NCBI RefSeq assembly: GCF_013267355.1
Contig: NZ_CP053985.1
Span: forward strand, 1,240,001-1,304,000
DNA from: Achromobacter pestifer
GTDB taxonomy: Bacteria > Pseudomonadota > Gammaproteobacteria > Burkholderiales > Burkholderiaceae_B
Direction of reading: 5' to 3'
DNA length: 64,000 nt
Below, in pieces: positions 16,765 through 26,858 of this stretch. The notes beneath the pieces are model-generated. The model worked only from the letters and a program-made list of their open reading frames with translations. It did not search any database and was not told the DNA's origin. The position numbers were made by a program, and so were the translations under genes. The stretch's first letter is position 1. Each line of letters begins with the position of its first letter.

Positions 16765-18336
16765 ATGATCAGACGTTTCAGTTTGCTGGGTGCAGCCGCC
16801 CTGCTGGCCATGGGGGCCGCCACCGGCGCACTGGCGCAGACCAAGACCCTGCGCCTGGTGCCGCACGCGGACCTCAAGACGCTGGACCCGCTGTTCAACA
16901 CGGCCTACATCACGCGCAACCACGGCTACATGGTGTTCGACACCTTGTTCTCGCAGGACAGCCGCGGCCAGGTCAAGCCGCAGATGGTGGACAGCTGGAC
17001 CTCGTCCGATGACGGCAAGACCTGGACCTTCACCTTGCGCCCCGGCCTGAAGTTCAACGACGGCACGCCGGTCAAGGCCGAGGACTGCGTCGCGTCGATC
17101 CAGCGCTGGGCCAAGAAGGACACGCTGGGCCAGGCCATGATGGCCGCCGGCGCCGAACTCGCGGCCACGGGCGACAACAGCTTCACGCTGACGCTCAAGG
17201 AGCCCTTCGGCCTGGTGCTGGACGCCTTGTCCAAGCCCTCCGGCATGCCGCCCTTCATCATGCCCAAGCGCCTGGCCATGACGGACCCGAACACCCAGGT
17301 CACGGAAATGGTCGGCTCGGGCCCCTTTCTCTTCAAGCGCGATGAATGGGTGCCGGGCAACAAGGTCGTGTACGTGAAGAACCCGGCCTACGTGCCGCGC
17401 GCAGAGCCTGCCGACGGCCTGGCGGGCGGCAAGAACGTCAAGGTGGACCGCGTCGAATGGGTCTACATCCCCGACGGCAACACGGCCACCGCCGCCCTGA
17501 TGAACGGCGAGGTCGACATGATCGAACAGACCACGCCCGACTTCCTGCCCGTGCTGGAGACCAACAAGGACATCACCCTGAACACGTCCGTCGCGACGCA
17601 GGGCATGGTCATCCTCAATTCGCTGCATCCGCCCTTCGACAATCAGCTTGCACGCCAGGCGCTCTACCACCTGGTGAACCAGAAGGAAATGCTGTCGGCC
17701 ATGGGCTACCCGGAGAAATACCGCGTCGACTATTGCCCCAGCCTCTTTATTTGCGGCTCGCCCCTGGCCAGCGACGCGGGCGCGGCGCCCTACGCCAAGA
17801 CCGATCCGGCGCGCGCCAAACAACTGCTGCAGGAAGCCGGCTACAAGGGCGAGAAGGTCGTGGTCCTGTACCCCACGGACCATCTGAGCGCGCCCGCGGT
17901 CATGGTGCTGACGCAGAACATGAAGAAGGCCGGCATCAACGTCGACCTGCAATCCATGGACTGGGCCTCGCTGGCCGGACGCCGCCTGAAGAAGGATCCG
18001 CCCGCGCAAGGCGGCTGGAACGTCTTCCTGACCTGGGGCGGCTACTACGACGCCAGCACGCCGGTGACCAACCCCTGGATGTCCGCGGCCTGCGGCAACA
18101 GCCTGCCGGGCTGGCCCTGCGACAAGGAACTCGACGCGCTGCGCACCAGCTGGATCCGCGAAACGGACCCGGCCAAGCGCAAGGACCTGGCCGCACAGAT
18201 GCAGGCGCGCGCCTACCAGAGCGTGCCCTACGTCATGTGGGGCGAGTTCAAGCCCGTGTCCGCGTTCCGCGGCTTGCAGCACACCGAACTGCTGAAGACC
18301 GGCATCCCGGTGATGTGGAACATCGAGAAGCCGTAA
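16765..18336 (+). CDS. Peptide/solute ABC binding protein (family 5)
   Basis: A 523-residue periplasmic binding protein of the DppA/OppA type, with a signal peptide ending in GALAQ. LDPLFNTAYITRNHGYMVFDTLF and WTFTLRPGLKFNDGTPVKAEDCVASIQRW are hallmark SBP_bac_5 segments. AAGGGGAT precedes the ATG. It delivers peptides or modified amino acids to the DppBC-like permeases downstream. Confidence 0.95.
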   Translation: MIRRFSLLGAAALLAMGAATGALAQTKTLRLVPHADLKTLDPLFNTAYITRNHGYMVFDTLFSQDSRGQVKPQMVDSWTSSDDGKTWTFTLRPGLKFNDGTPVKAEDCVASIQRWAKKDTLGQAMMAAGAELAATGDNSFTLTLKEPFGLVLDALSKPSGMPPFIMPKRLAMTDPNTQVTEMVGSGPFLFKRDEWVPGNKVVYVKNPAYVPRAEPADGLAGGKNVKVDRVEWVYIPDGNTATAALMNGEVDMIEQTTPDFLPVLETNKDITLNTSVATQGMVILNSLHPPFDNQLARQALYHLVNQKEMLSAMGYPEKYRVDYCPSLFICGSPLASDAGAAPYAKTDPARAKQLLQEAGYKGEKVVVLYPTDHLSAPAVMVLTQNMKKAGINVDLQSMDWASLAGRRLKKDPPAQGGWNVFLTWGGYYDASTPVTNPWMSAACGNSLPGWPCDKELDALRTSWIRETDPAKRKDLAAQMQARAYQSVPYVMWGEFKPVSAFRGLQHTELLKTGIPVMWNIEKP

Positions 18337-18388
18337 GGCAGACGCCGGGCGCCGCGCGCGCCCGGCCACAAGCCTGGGGGAAACCAGC

Positions 18389-19324
18389 GTGAAATACATA
18401 CTGCGCCGCATCGCGGCAGTCATTCCTGTCATGGCCGTGGTCGCGGTCGTGGTGTTCCTGCTGATCCATCTGTCGCCGGGCGATCCCGCGGCGGTGATCG
18501 CGGGCGACAACGCCACCGCCGACGACGTGGAAAAGATCCGCCAGAACCTGGGCCTGGACAAGCCGCTGCTGCAGCAATTCGGCATCTGGGTCAGCCATAT
18601 CGCCACCGGCGACCTGGGCACCTCGATGTCGACGCAGATGCCGGTTTCGCAACTGATCGGCCAGCGCATGGGACCGACGCTGTCCATCGCCGTCTTCACC
18701 ATGCTGTTCGCGGTGATCGTGGCGATTCCGCTGGGCGTGCTGGCGGCCTGGCACGCGGGACGCTGGCTGGACCGGCTGGTCATGATAGGCGCGGTCTGCG
18801 CGTTCTCGGTGCCGGTGTTCCTGATCGGCTACAGCCTGGTCTACGGTTTTTCGATCAAGCTGGGCTGGCTGCCGGTGCAAGGCTACAAGCCCATGGCCGA
18901 CGGCCTGGTGCCCTACCTGCGCCACTTGGTGCTGCCCTGCCTGTCCCTGGGTCTGGTGTACATGGCGCTGCTGACCCGCATGACGCGCGCCACCATGCTG
19001 GAGGCCCTGTCCGAGGACTACATCCGCACTGCCCGCGCCAAGGGCCTGGCGGCCGGCCCCATCGTGTGGCACGCGCTGAAAAACGCGGCCAATCCCATCG
19101 TCACCACCATAGGCGTGGGCGTGGCCCTGCTGATCGGCGGCGTGGTGGTCACGGAAACCGTGTTCGCGATTCCCGGCCTGGGCCGGCTGACCATCGACGC
19201 CGTGCTGCGCCACGACTATCCGGTCATCCAGGGCGTGCTGCTGGTGGCCTCCGGCATCTATGTCCTGATCAACCTGCTGGTCGACCTGAGCTATCGGCTC
19301 TTCGATCCGCGCATCCGCTATTGA
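18389..19324 (+). CDS. Peptide ABC permease, DppB-like
   Basis: A 311-residue permease with six predicted membrane segments and the binding-protein-dependent transport signature (YIRTARAKGLAAGPIVWHALKNA). The start is GTG with GGGGGAAA upstream. First permease of the five-gene importer. Confidence 0.95.
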   Translation: MKYILRRIAAVIPVMAVVAVVVFLLIHLSPGDPAAVIAGDNATADDVEKIRQNLGLDKPLLQQFGIWVSHIATGDLGTSMSTQMPVSQLIGQRMGPTLSIAVFTMLFAVIVAIPLGVLAAWHAGRWLDRLVMIGAVCAFSVPVFLIGYSLVYGFSIKLGWLPVQGYKPMADGLVPYLRHLVLPCLSLGLVYMALLTRMTRATMLEALSEDYIRTARAKGLAAGPIVWHALKNAANPIVTTIGVGVALLIGGVVVTETVFAIPGLGRLTIDAVLRHDYPVIQGVLLVASGIYVLINLLVDLSYRLFDPRIRY

Positions 19325-19337
19325 ACGGGGGCAACGC

Positions 19338-20213
19338 ATGACCACCACTACCCTGTCCCTGCCCGCGCGGCGCCCGCGCCACCGCCGTGTGCTGCGCTCG
19401 CTGCGTCGCCATCCCATGCTGTACATAGGCGGCGCCATCCTGCTGGCGCTGGCCGCGATTGCGCTCGCCGCGCCCTGGCTGGCCACCGTCGACCCGCAGG
19501 ACATCAACCCGCTGGCGCGCATGAAGCCGCCTTCGTCCGAACACTTCTTCGGCACCGACGCGCTGGGCCGCGACGTCTATTCGCGCACCGTCTGGGGCGC
19601 CCGCGTCTCGCTGGTGGTCGGCATCGTGGTGGCGGTGGTTTCCACAGTCGCTGGCGTGGCCCTGGGCATGGCGGCAGGCTACTTCCGCCGCATCGACGCC
19701 TTCATCATGCGCATCATGGACGGCTTGATGGCGATTCCCGGCGTGCTGCTGGCCATCGCCCTGATGGCCACCCTGAAGGGCGGCCTGGGCACCGTGATCA
19801 TTGCCATCGTCATTCCCGAGGTGCCGCGCGTGGTGCGGCTGGTGCGCGCGCTGGTGCTGACGATACGCGAGCAGCCCTATATCGAGGCCGCCATTTCGTC
19901 GGGCACGCGCGTGCCCGCGATCCTGCTGCGCCACATCCTGCCCAATCTGTTCGCTCCGCTGATGGTGCAGGCCACCTTCATCGCGGCATCCGCCATCCTG
20001 ACCGAGGCGGTGCTGAGCTTCCTGGGCGTGGGCATTCCGCCCCACATCCCCAGTTGGGGCAACATCATGGCCGAAGGCCGCAACTTCGTCGCCGTGGCCT
20101 TCCACATCATCCTGTATCCAGGCCTGTTCCTGGGCGTGGCCGTCCTGGCCGTCAATCTGGTGGGCGACGGGCTACGCGACATGCTCGATCCCCGCCTGGC
20201 GAAAAAGCTGTAG
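19338..20213 (+). CDS. Peptide ABC permease, DppC-like
   Basis: A 291-residue permease with a cytoplasmic N-terminus rich in Arg, the periplasmic [21 protein letters not shown] motif typical of DppC, and an EAA loop ([21 protein letters not shown]). It starts 13 bases after dppB-like and forms a heterodimer with it. Confidence 0.95.
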   Translation: MTTTTLSLPARRPRHRRVLRSLRRHPMLYIGGAILLALAAIALAAPWLATVDPQDINPLARMKPPSSEHFFGTDALGRDVYSRTVWGARVSLVVGIVVAVVSTVAGVALGMAAGYFRRIDAFIMRIMDGLMAIPGVLLAIALMATLKGGLGTVIIAIVIPEVPRVVRLVRALVLTIREQPYIEAAISSGTRVPAILLRHILPNLFAPLMVQATFIAASAILTEAVLSFLGVGIPPHIPSWGNIMAEGRNFVAVAFHIILYPGLFLGVAVLAVNLVGDGLRDMLDPRLAKKL

Positions 20214-20221
20214 GAGCGCCC

Positions 20222-21229
20222 ATGCAAACCCAACCCGTCTTGCGCGTGCGCGACCTCACCACCTGTTTCGACGGCGACGAAACCACGGTGCTTGCCGTGG
20301 ACCGCCTGTCCTTCGACCTGATGCCCGGCGAAACCCTGGGCTTGGTCGGCGAATCCGGCTGCGGCAAGAGCGTCACGTCCCTGTCCATCATGCGGCTCTT
20401 GCGCGCTCCCGGGCGCGTGGCCGGCGGCAGCATCGAGTTCGACGGCCAGGATCTGCTGGCGCTGCCTGAAAAGGCCATGCGCGCCATCCGCGGCAACCAG
20501 ATCTCGATGATCTTCCAGGAGCCCATGACCTCGCTGAACCCGGTGTTCACGGTGGGCAAGCAAATCAGCGAATCGCTCATGCTGCACCAAGGCCTGTCGC
20601 GCCGCGAGGCCATGGCGCAGGCCGAATCGCTGCTGGAGCTGGTGCAGATATCCGACCCGGCGCGCCGCGTGCGCGAATATCCCTACCAGTTGTCGGGCGG
20701 CATGCGCCAGCGCGCCATGATCGCCATGGCGCTGGCCTGCCAGCCCAAGGTCCTGATCGCCGACGAGCCGACCACCGCGCTGGACGTCACCATCCAGGCG
20801 CAGATCCTGCACCTGTTGCGGGAAATCCAGCAGCGGCTGGGCACCTCCATCGTGCTGATCACCCATGACCTGGGCGTGGTCGCACAGATGTGCCAGCGCG
20901 TCATCGTGATGTATGCGGGGCGCAAGGTCGAGGAAGGCAGCGTCGACGACATCCTGGACCGCGCCCAACATCCCTACACCCAGGCGCTGATCCGCTCCCT
21001 GCCCGACTTCGCCGAGGGCCAGGACCATACGGCGCGGCTGGCCGAGCTGCCCGGTATCGTGCCGGTGATGACGCCCGAGTCGCGCGGCTGCGCCTTCGCG
21101 GCGCGCTGCCCGGAAGCGCAACCGCGCTGCACCGAGCAAGCGCCGCCTGCCGCCGATGCGGGCAACCGTCACCGCGTCTGGTGCTGGGCCCGCGCGGCCG
21201 AACCTGCCCCCGCCGCCCTGACCGCCTGA
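20222..21229 (+). CDS. Peptide ABC ATPase, DppD-like
   Basis: A 335-residue ATPase: Walker [10 protein letters not shown]-loop [11 protein letters not shown], signature [12 protein letters not shown], Walker [14 protein letters not shown]. The C-terminus carries the oligopeptide-transporter extension with [19 protein letters not shown] precedes the ATG. Confidence 0.95.
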   Translation: MQTQPVLRVRDLTTCFDGDETTVLAVDRLSFDLMPGETLGLVGESGCGKSVTSLSIMRLLRAPGRVAGGSIEFDGQDLLALPEKAMRAIRGNQISMIFQEPMTSLNPVFTVGKQISESLMLHQGLSRREAMAQAESLLELVQISDPARRVREYPYQLSGGMRQRAMIAMALACQPKVLIADEPTTALDVTIQAQILHLLREIQQRLGTSIVLITHDLGVVAQMCQRVIVMYAGRKVEEGSVDDILDRAQHPYTQALIRSLPDFAEGQDHTARLAELPGIVPVMTPESRGCAFAARCPEAQPRCTEQAPPAADAGNRHRVWCWARAAEPAPAALTA

Positions 21230-21237
21230 GGCCCGCC

Positions 21238-22248
21238 ATGAACCTGCACGACATCCCCCTTGCGAGCGCCATGTCCGCGCCCGCCGCCGACGCCCCGCCC
21301 ATGCTGGAGGTCATCGGCCTGAAGAAGCACTATCCCGTGGACAGCGGCAGCGGCGCCAAGGTGCTGCGCGCGGTCGACGGCGTGTCCCTGTCGGTGCCGC
21401 GCGGCCAGACGCTGAGCCTGGTGGGCGAATCCGGCTGCGGCAAGTCCACCACCGGCAAATGCCTGATCCGCCTGACCGACCCCACCGAGGGCCGCATCCT
21501 GCTGGAAGGCCGCGACCTGGCCGCCATGAACAGCCGCGAGCTGCGCGCCATGCGCCAGCGCATGCAGTTCATCTTCCAGGATCCGTTCTCGTCGATGAAC
21601 CCGCGCATGCGGGTGCGCGACATCATCGGCGAGCCGCTGCGCGCCTTCGGCCACGGCCGCGCCGCCATCCGCGACCGCGTCGCGCAGCTGCTGGCCCGCG
21701 TCAGCCTGCGTCCGGACGCCGCCGACCGCTATCCCCACGAGTTCTCCGGCGGGCAGCGCCAGCGCATCGTGATCGCCCGCGCCCTGGCTTTGGACCCTGG
21801 CCTGATCGTCTGCGACGAACCGGTATCGGCGCTGGACGTCTCGGTGCAGGCGCAGGTCATCAACCTGCTGATGGATCTGCAGCGCGATCTGGGCCTGACC
21901 TATGTGTTCATCTCACACGATCTGAGCGTGGTGCGCCACATCAGCCACCGCGTCGCCGTGATGTACCTGGGCAAGATCGTCGAGACCGGCACCCGCGAGG
22001 CCATCTTCGAACGCCCCGCCCATCCCTATACCCGCGCCCTGCTGGCCGCCGTGCCTTCCGCCCGCCAGGGCGAACGCAAGCCCGTGGAAGTGCTGAAGGG
22101 CGAGATTCCCAGCCCGCTGTCGCCGCCCTCGGGCTGCGCCTTCCGTACCCGTTGCCCGGTGGCGCAGCCGCGCTGCGCCGAGGAAGCGCCGCAGCCCCGC
22201 CTGATCGCCCCCGAACAGCAGGTCGCCTGCCATTTCGCCACCATTTAG
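21238..22248 (+). CDS. Peptide ABC ATPase, DppF-like
   Basis: A 336-residue ATPase partner of the preceding one: Walker [23 protein letters not shown], signature FSGGQRQRIVIAR and Walker B LIVCDEPVSALDV. The C-terminal Cys-containing extension is GCAFRTRCPVAQPRC. The first 20 residues form an unusual N-terminal tail before the ABC domain; ATG codons at residues 11 or 22 are alternative starts. Confidence 0.95.
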   Translation: MNLHDIPLASAMSAPAADAPPMLEVIGLKKHYPVDSGSGAKVLRAVDGVSLSVPRGQTLSLVGESGCGKSTTGKCLIRLTDPTEGRILLEGRDLAAMNSRELRAMRQRMQFIFQDPFSSMNPRMRVRDIIGEPLRAFGHGRAAIRDRVAQLLARVSLRPDAADRYPHEFSGGQRQRIVIARALALDPGLIVCDEPVSALDVSVQAQVINLLMDLQRDLGLTYVFISHDLSVVRHISHRVAVMYLGKIVETGTREAIFERPAHPYTRALLAAVPSARQGERKPVEVLKGEIPSPLSPPSGCAFRTRCPVAQPRCAEEAPQPRLIAPEQQVACHFATI

Positions 22249-22260
22249 CCGGAGATACCC

Positions 22261-23715
22261 ATGTCCCAGACTGACGCCACCCCGTTCGACTACATCCTTG
22301 CCGGCGGCACCGTCATCGACGGCACCAACTCGCCGGGCCGGCTTGCCGACGTCGGCGTGCGCGGCGACCGGATCGCCGCCGTCGGCGACCTTAGCGCCAG
22401 CAGCGCCCGCCGGCGCATCGACGTGGCCGGCAAAGTGGTGTCGCCGGGTTTCATCGACTCGCACACGCACGACGACAACTACCTGCTCAAGCACCGCGAC
22501 ATGACGCCCAAGATCTCGCAGGGCGTCACCACCGTGGTCACCGGCAACTGCGGCATCAGCCTGGCGCCGCTGGCGCACGCCAACCCGCCCGCGCCGCTGG
22601 ACCTGCTGGACGAAGGCGGCTCGTTCCGCTTCGAACGCTTCTCCGACTACCTGGAAGCCTTGCGCGCGGCCCCGCCCGCCGTCAACGCCGCCTGCATGGT
22701 GGGCCATTCCACCCTGCGCGCCGCCGTCATGCCCGACCTGCGGCGCGAGGCCACGGCCGAGGAAATCCAGGCCATGCAGGCGCTGGCCGACGACGCGCTC
22801 GCCAGCGGCGCCATCGGCATCTCCACCGGCGCGTTCTACCCGCCCGCGGCCCATGCCAGCACCGAGGAAATCATCGAAGTCTGCCGCCCGCTGGGCACGC
22901 ATGGCGGCGTCTACGCCACCCATATGCGCGACGAAGGCGAACACATCGTGGCGGCGCTGGAAGAGACCTTCCGCATCGGCCGCGAGTTGGACGTGCCGGT
23001 GGTGATCTCGCACCACAAGGTCATGGGCAAGCCCAACTTCGGCCGCTCCAAGGAAACGCTGGCGCTGATCGAGGCCGCCATGGCCAGCCAGGACGTGTCG
23101 CTGGACGCCTATCCCTACGTGGCCGGCTCCACCATGCTCAAGCAGGACCGCGTGCTGCTGGCGGGCCGCACGCTCATCACCTGGTGCAAGCCCTTTCCCG
23201 AACTGAGCGGGCGCGACCTGGAGGAAATCGCCGCCGAACGCGGCAAGTCCAAGTACGACGTGGTGCCGGAACTGCAGCCCGCCGGCGCCATCTACTTCAT
23301 GATGGACGAGCCCGACGTGCAGCGCATCCTGGCGTTTGGGCCCACCATGATCGGCTCCGACGGCCTGCCCCACGACGAACGTCCGCACCCGCGCCTGTGG
23401 GGCACCTTCCCGCGCGTGCTGGGCCATTACTCGCGCGACCTGGGCCTGTTCCCGCTGGAGACCGCGGTCTGGAAGATGACCGGCCTGACCGCCGCCAAAT
23501 TCGGCCTGGCCGAACGCGGCCAGGTGCAGCCCGGCTACTACGCCGACCTGGTGGTCTTCGACCCCGCCACCGTGGCCGACTCGGCCACCTTCGAACGCCC
23601 CACCGAGCGCGCCGCGGGCATCCACTCGGTCTACGTCAACGGCGCGCCCGTCTGGGAAGGCCAGGCCTTCACCGGCCAGCACGCGGGCCGCGTCCTCAAC
23701 CGCGCCGGAGCCTGA
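22261..23715 (+). CDS. N-acyl-D-amino-acid deacylase (D-aminoacylase)
   Basis: A 484-residue amidohydrolase. The metal-binding HTH is at 68-70 in GFIDSHTHDD; GNCGIS supplies the metal-bridging Cys region; later histidines appear in YATHMRDEGEH and ISHHKVMGK; GSDGLPHDERPHPR holds the catalytic Asp. The pattern follows the Alcaligenes D-aminoacylases, which release free D-amino acids from N-acyl forms. The product would be oxidised by the FAD oxidase encoded first in the operon, giving a coherent route from N-acyl-D-amino acids or D-peptides to keto acids. Confidence 0.92.
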   Translation: MSQTDATPFDYILAGGTVIDGTNSPGRLADVGVRGDRIAAVGDLSASSARRRIDVAGKVVSPGFIDSHTHDDNYLLKHRDMTPKISQGVTTVVTGNCGISLAPLAHANPPAPLDLLDEGGSFRFERFSDYLEALRAAPPAVNAACMVGHSTLRAAVMPDLRREATAEEIQAMQALADDALASGAIGISTGAFYPPAAHASTEEIIEVCRPLGTHGGVYATHMRDEGEHIVAALEETFRIGRELDVPVVISHHKVMGKPNFGRSKETLALIEAAMASQDVSLDAYPYVAGSTMLKQDRVLLAGRTLITWCKPFPELSGRDLEEIAAERGKSKYDVVPELQPAGAIYFMMDEPDVQRILAFGPTMIGSDGLPHDERPHPRLWGTFPRVLGHYSRDLGLFPLETAVWKMTGLTAAKFGLAERGQVQPGYYADLVVFDPATVADSATFERPTERAAGIHSVYVNGAPVWEGQAFTGQHAGRVLNRAGA

Positions 23716-23798
23716 GCGCCGCCAGCCCTTACAATCCGGCATACGCGGCGGGGCTTGCGGGCCCTGCCCCCACCACCCCCTACCTGCCAGATCGCTAC

Positions 23799-24431
23799 AT
23801 GGCCCTACCCGGCACTACATCCCCCCCCGAGATCGTGGGCAAGGAAGAAATGGGCGCTCGCCTGCGGGCCGAGCGCAAGGCGCGCAAGATGACCCTGCAG
23901 GCGCTGTCCGCCGCCAGCGGCATCGCGGTCTCGACGCTGTCGAAAGCGGAGCTGGGACAGATCGCCCTGAGCTACGAGAAGTTCGCCGCGCTGGCGGGCG
24001 CGCTGGGCATAGACATGACCCGCATGTTCATGCTGCCCGACGCCTCGCAAGCCGCCGTCGCCCCGACCTTCGTCAAGAACAAGCTCAGCGACGCCCGCGA
24101 CTACGTCACGGAAAACTACCACTACCGCTTGCTCATGGGCGAGTACCCCGGCAAGAAGATGACGCCCATGCTGGCGCTCATCGACTCGCGCAAGGTGGTC
24201 GAGTTCGAGGACTACATCCGGCACCCTGGCCAGGAATTCGCGGTGGTGCTGTCGGGCAAGGTCCGCATCCAGTTCGAAAACGGCGACAGCGTCGTGCTGG
24301 GCAAGCTGGAAACCGCCTATTTCGACAGCAGCATCGGCCACGTCTACCTGTCCATGAGCCGGAAGCCCGCCGAAGTGCTGGCGGTGTGCAGCGACGTGGG
24401 CGAAGTACCGTCGCGGCTGAAGGCGCCCTGA
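23799..24431 (+). CDS. XRE-type regulator with C-terminal cupin
   Basis: A 210-residue regulator. An XRE helix-turn-helix occupies about residues 18-70 (LRAERKARKMTLQALSAASGIAVSTLSKAELG) and a cupin domain covers 120-205 (HPGQEFAVVLSGKVRIQFENGDSVVLGKLETAYFDSSIGH). Such proteins often control amino acid or amine catabolism and bind a small ligand or metal in the cupin. As last gene of the D-amino-acid operon, 83 bases after the deacylase, it probably regulates it. The ribosome-binding site at this ATG is weak; an inner ATG at 23850 is less likely because it would cut the N-terminal segment. Confidence 0.9.
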   Translation: MALPGTTSPPEIVGKEEMGARLRAERKARKMTLQALSAASGIAVSTLSKAELGQIALSYEKFAALAGALGIDMTRMFMLPDASQAAVAPTFVKNKLSDARDYVTENYHYRLLMGEYPGKKMTPMLALIDSRKVVEFEDYIRHPGQEFAVVLSGKVRIQFENGDSVVLGKLETAYFDSSIGHVYLSMSRKPAEVLAVCSDVGEVPSRLKAP

Positions 24432-24688
24432 GCCGACAGCCGCGCCACGAGCGTCCTTGCCCGGAAGGCCAGTGCGCACGCCAGGCCGTCCCCGGCCGAG
24501 CGGCCGCGCGCGGCGCTGGCATATGACTGTCATACTCGCAGGCGATACTGGCGTTCGGATATCCGCCAGCCCCCGAATCCCGGGCGCGCGCCGGATATTC
24601 ATATAAAAGGTAATTCGTTGGCCGCCGCCCCTGGCCGCCTTACGATACCTGGCATCGACTGGGCCTGACGCCCGCAGGAATGCTCCAT

Positions 24689-24868
24689 ATGCAACGCTTG
24701 ATATCCCCGATTCTTACCCGCCGCCCGGTGCTGCTGGCCGGTCCGCTCAGCGCGCGCCGCTACGACGCCGTGATTTCCCTCAACGCCCACCGCGAAGCCC
24801 GCAAGCTGCGCGAATCCGCCCAGCGCATCCTGGCCGTTTCCGCCCGCTACATGCTGCCGGGCGCCTGA
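24689..24868 (+). CDS. Small basic protein of unknown function
   Basis: A 59-residue reading frame with AGGA nine bases before the chosen ATG and a TATAAAA-like promoter element about 80 bases upstream. The product is basic with Arg-rich, amphipathic stretches (AHREARKLRESAQRILAVSARYM) and no signal peptide or recognised domain. It stands alone between the XRE regulator and the reductase. A palindrome TATGACTGTCATA at 24522-24534 lies upstream and could regulate it. Coding status is likely but unproven. Confidence 0.45.
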   Translation: MQRLISPILTRRPVLLAGPLSARRYDAVISLNAHREARKLRESAQRILAVSARYMLPGA

Positions 24869-25008
24869 ACCTGTCCCCCAACGCCGCGGCCTGACCTCAT
24901 CCGAGCGCGCAGCGCCCTTCGCCTCCTGCATGCAGTTCCTCCAGCCGCCACCTGCGGTAGCATTGCCGATTCGGCCCGAAACCGGGCCAGGCAGAACAGG
25001 AGTCATGC

Positions 25009-26217
25009 ATGCAGAAGGTGGTAATCGTCGGCGGCGGCCACGCGGCGGCGCAATTGTGCGCCAGCCTGATAGAAGGCGGCTTTCCCGGCAGCCTGACGCT
25101 GGTGTGCGAAGAGGCCTCGCTGCCCTACCACCGCCCGCCGCTCTCCAAGACCTACATCAAGGATCCGGAAGCTCCGATCCAGCTGCTGCGCCCCGAAGCG
25201 GTCTACGCCGACGCCGGCGTGCAGGTCCTGCTGGCCGATCCCGCCGTCGGCATAGACCGCGACGCGCGCCGCTTGACGCTGGCTTCGGGCAAACAGCTGG
25301 ATTACGACGCGCTGGTGCTGGCCACCGGCACGCGCGCACGGCGCCTGCCCGACGTCCCGGATGAACTGCAGAACCTGATCTACCTGCGCAACGCCGACGA
25401 CGCCGCGCGCCTGCGCGCCGCGATCGCCGACGCGCCTTCGGTCACCGTCGTGGGCGGCGGCTTCATCGGCCTGGAAATCGCCGCCACGGCGGGCGCCCTG
25501 GGCAAGCCGGTCACCGTCTTCGAATCCGCGCCGCGCCTGCTGGCGCGTTCCGTGTCGCCCGAGGCCTCGGACCACGTCGCCCGCGTATTGCACGAGTCCG
25601 GCGTCGACCTGCGCCTGTCCTCCGACCTGCAACATATCCGGACGGAGAACGGCCGCGTGCGCAGCGTCGTGGTCAACGAAGTGGAACATCCGGTGGACCT
25701 GCTGGTCGCCGGCATCGGCGCCGTGCCCGAGATCACGCTGGCGCAGGCCGCCGGCCTGGACTGCCTGAACGGCATCGTGGTGGACGCGCTGATGCAGACC
25801 TCGGCGCCGGGCATCTACGCCATCGGCGACTGCACCTCGTTTCCGTATGCGCGCTGGGGCAAGACCCTGCGCCTGGAATCGGTGCAGAACGCCAACGACC
25901 AGGCCCGCACCCTGGCCGGCGTGCTGCTTGGCACGAAGACGCCGTATCACGCCCTGCCCTGGTTCTGGTCCGACCAGGGCGCCCTGCGCCTGCAGATCGC
26001 CGGCCTGGCGCCTCCGGATACCGAGCGCGTCCTGCGCCCGGGCGCCAAGCCCGGCAGCTTCTCGATCCTGCACTTCGCCGACGGCCATCTGGTCTGCGTC
26101 GAGTCGATCAACGCCCCGATGGACCACCTGGCGGCGCGCAAGCTGTTGGAATTGGGACTGAACCCGCCTCGCGAAGTCCTGGCTGACCCGGCCGTGCCGC
26201 TCAAGAGCCACTACTGA
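25009..26217 (+). CDS. NAD(P)H-dependent ferredoxin reductase (BphA4/PdR-like)
   Basis: A 402-residue FAD/NAD flavoprotein with both dinucleotide motifs (VIVGGGHAAAQL at the N-terminus, VTVVGGGFIGLEIAA near 145) and the FAD-binding IYAIGDCTSF. The C-terminal PWFWSDQGALRLQIAG is typical of putidaredoxin/rubredoxin/BphA4 reductases, which feed electrons to ferredoxins of oxygenases. No ferredoxin or oxygenase gene is adjacent, so its partner lies elsewhere. AGGAG precedes the ATG. Confidence 0.92.
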   Translation: MQKVVIVGGGHAAAQLCASLIEGGFPGSLTLVCEEASLPYHRPPLSKTYIKDPEAPIQLLRPEAVYADAGVQVLLADPAVGIDRDARRLTLASGKQLDYDALVLATGTRARRLPDVPDELQNLIYLRNADDAARLRAAIADAPSVTVVGGGFIGLEIAATAGALGKPVTVFESAPRLLARSVSPEASDHVARVLHESGVDLRLSSDLQHIRTENGRVRSVVVNEVEHPVDLLVAGIGAVPEITLAQAAGLDCLNGIVVDALMQTSAPGIYAIGDCTSFPYARWGKTLRLESVQNANDQARTLAGVLLGTKTPYHALPWFWSDQGALRLQIAGLAPPDTERVLRPGAKPGSFSILHFADGHLVCVESINAPMDHLAARKLLELGLNPPREVLADPAVPLKSHY

Positions 26218-26250
26218 AGCAGATAGCGGATATGCCCGCGCCGGCGCGCC

Positions 26251-26817
26251 TCAGATAAAGCCGGCGGCGCGGAACATGCGCTCGTAGATCTGGCGCAGGA
26301 CATCTTCCTTGCGCTTGTTGTACTCCATGACCTGCATCACGCCAGCCGCCGCATCGCGCTTGGCCTGGGCATACCGATCGCGGTCGGCGTCATGCTGGCG
26401 CAGCCAGTCGCGGAACATCCGGTGCCGGATGTTCTCGGGACAGTCCGGGCCGAACACGTGCAGGTTCACGCGCGGAGCGGCCAGCTGCAAAAGGCGGTGC
26501 TGGTGCCAGGACGGTTCCCGCAAGATCAGCAGATAACCGGCGGCTTCCAGGGCGGGGACATAAGCGTCCTCCCGCGCGGGGTCGGCCACCGTCAGGTCGA
26601 TGTCTATCACCGGCTTGGCCGGCAGGCCCGGGACCGCCGTCGAACCCATATGCTCGACCGCTAGCGCGGCCGGTCCCAATGCCTCGCGCACCTGCGCCTC
26701 CAGCTGGCCATAACGGGCCGGCCAAGCGGGGTCATAGGGCACAACCGCGACCCGCTCCGGCGCCGGCTTGCCACGGACCCAAGGGTCCTCGTCCGGGTCC
26801 GCATCGTAATGCCGCAT
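26251..26817 (-). CDS. GrpB family protein (UPF0157)
   Basis: A 188-residue protein of the GrpB/UPF0157 family, which has a nucleotidyltransferase fold. The core VEHMGSTAVPGLPAKPVIDIDLTV is diagnostic, as is the HLLFRDWLR-type helix near the C-terminus (FRDWLRQHDADRDRYAQAKR). The molecular role is unknown; in some bacteria it is fused to dephospho-CoA kinase. The start at MRHYDAD has GAAGAA upstream. Confidence 0.88.
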   Translation of the reverse strand: MRHYDADPDEDPWVRGKPAPERVAVVPYDPAWPARYGQLEAQVREALGPAALAVEHMGSTAVPGLPAKPVIDIDLTVADPAREDAYVPALEAAGYLLILREPSWHQHRLLQLAAPRVNLHVFGPDCPENIRHRMFRDWLRQHDADRDRYAQAKRDAAAGVMQVMEYNKRKEDVLRQIYERMFRAAGFI

Positions 26818-26858
26818 GATTTCTTCAGGCGTGGGCGCGCGCCGGTTTCCTGCCTGGG

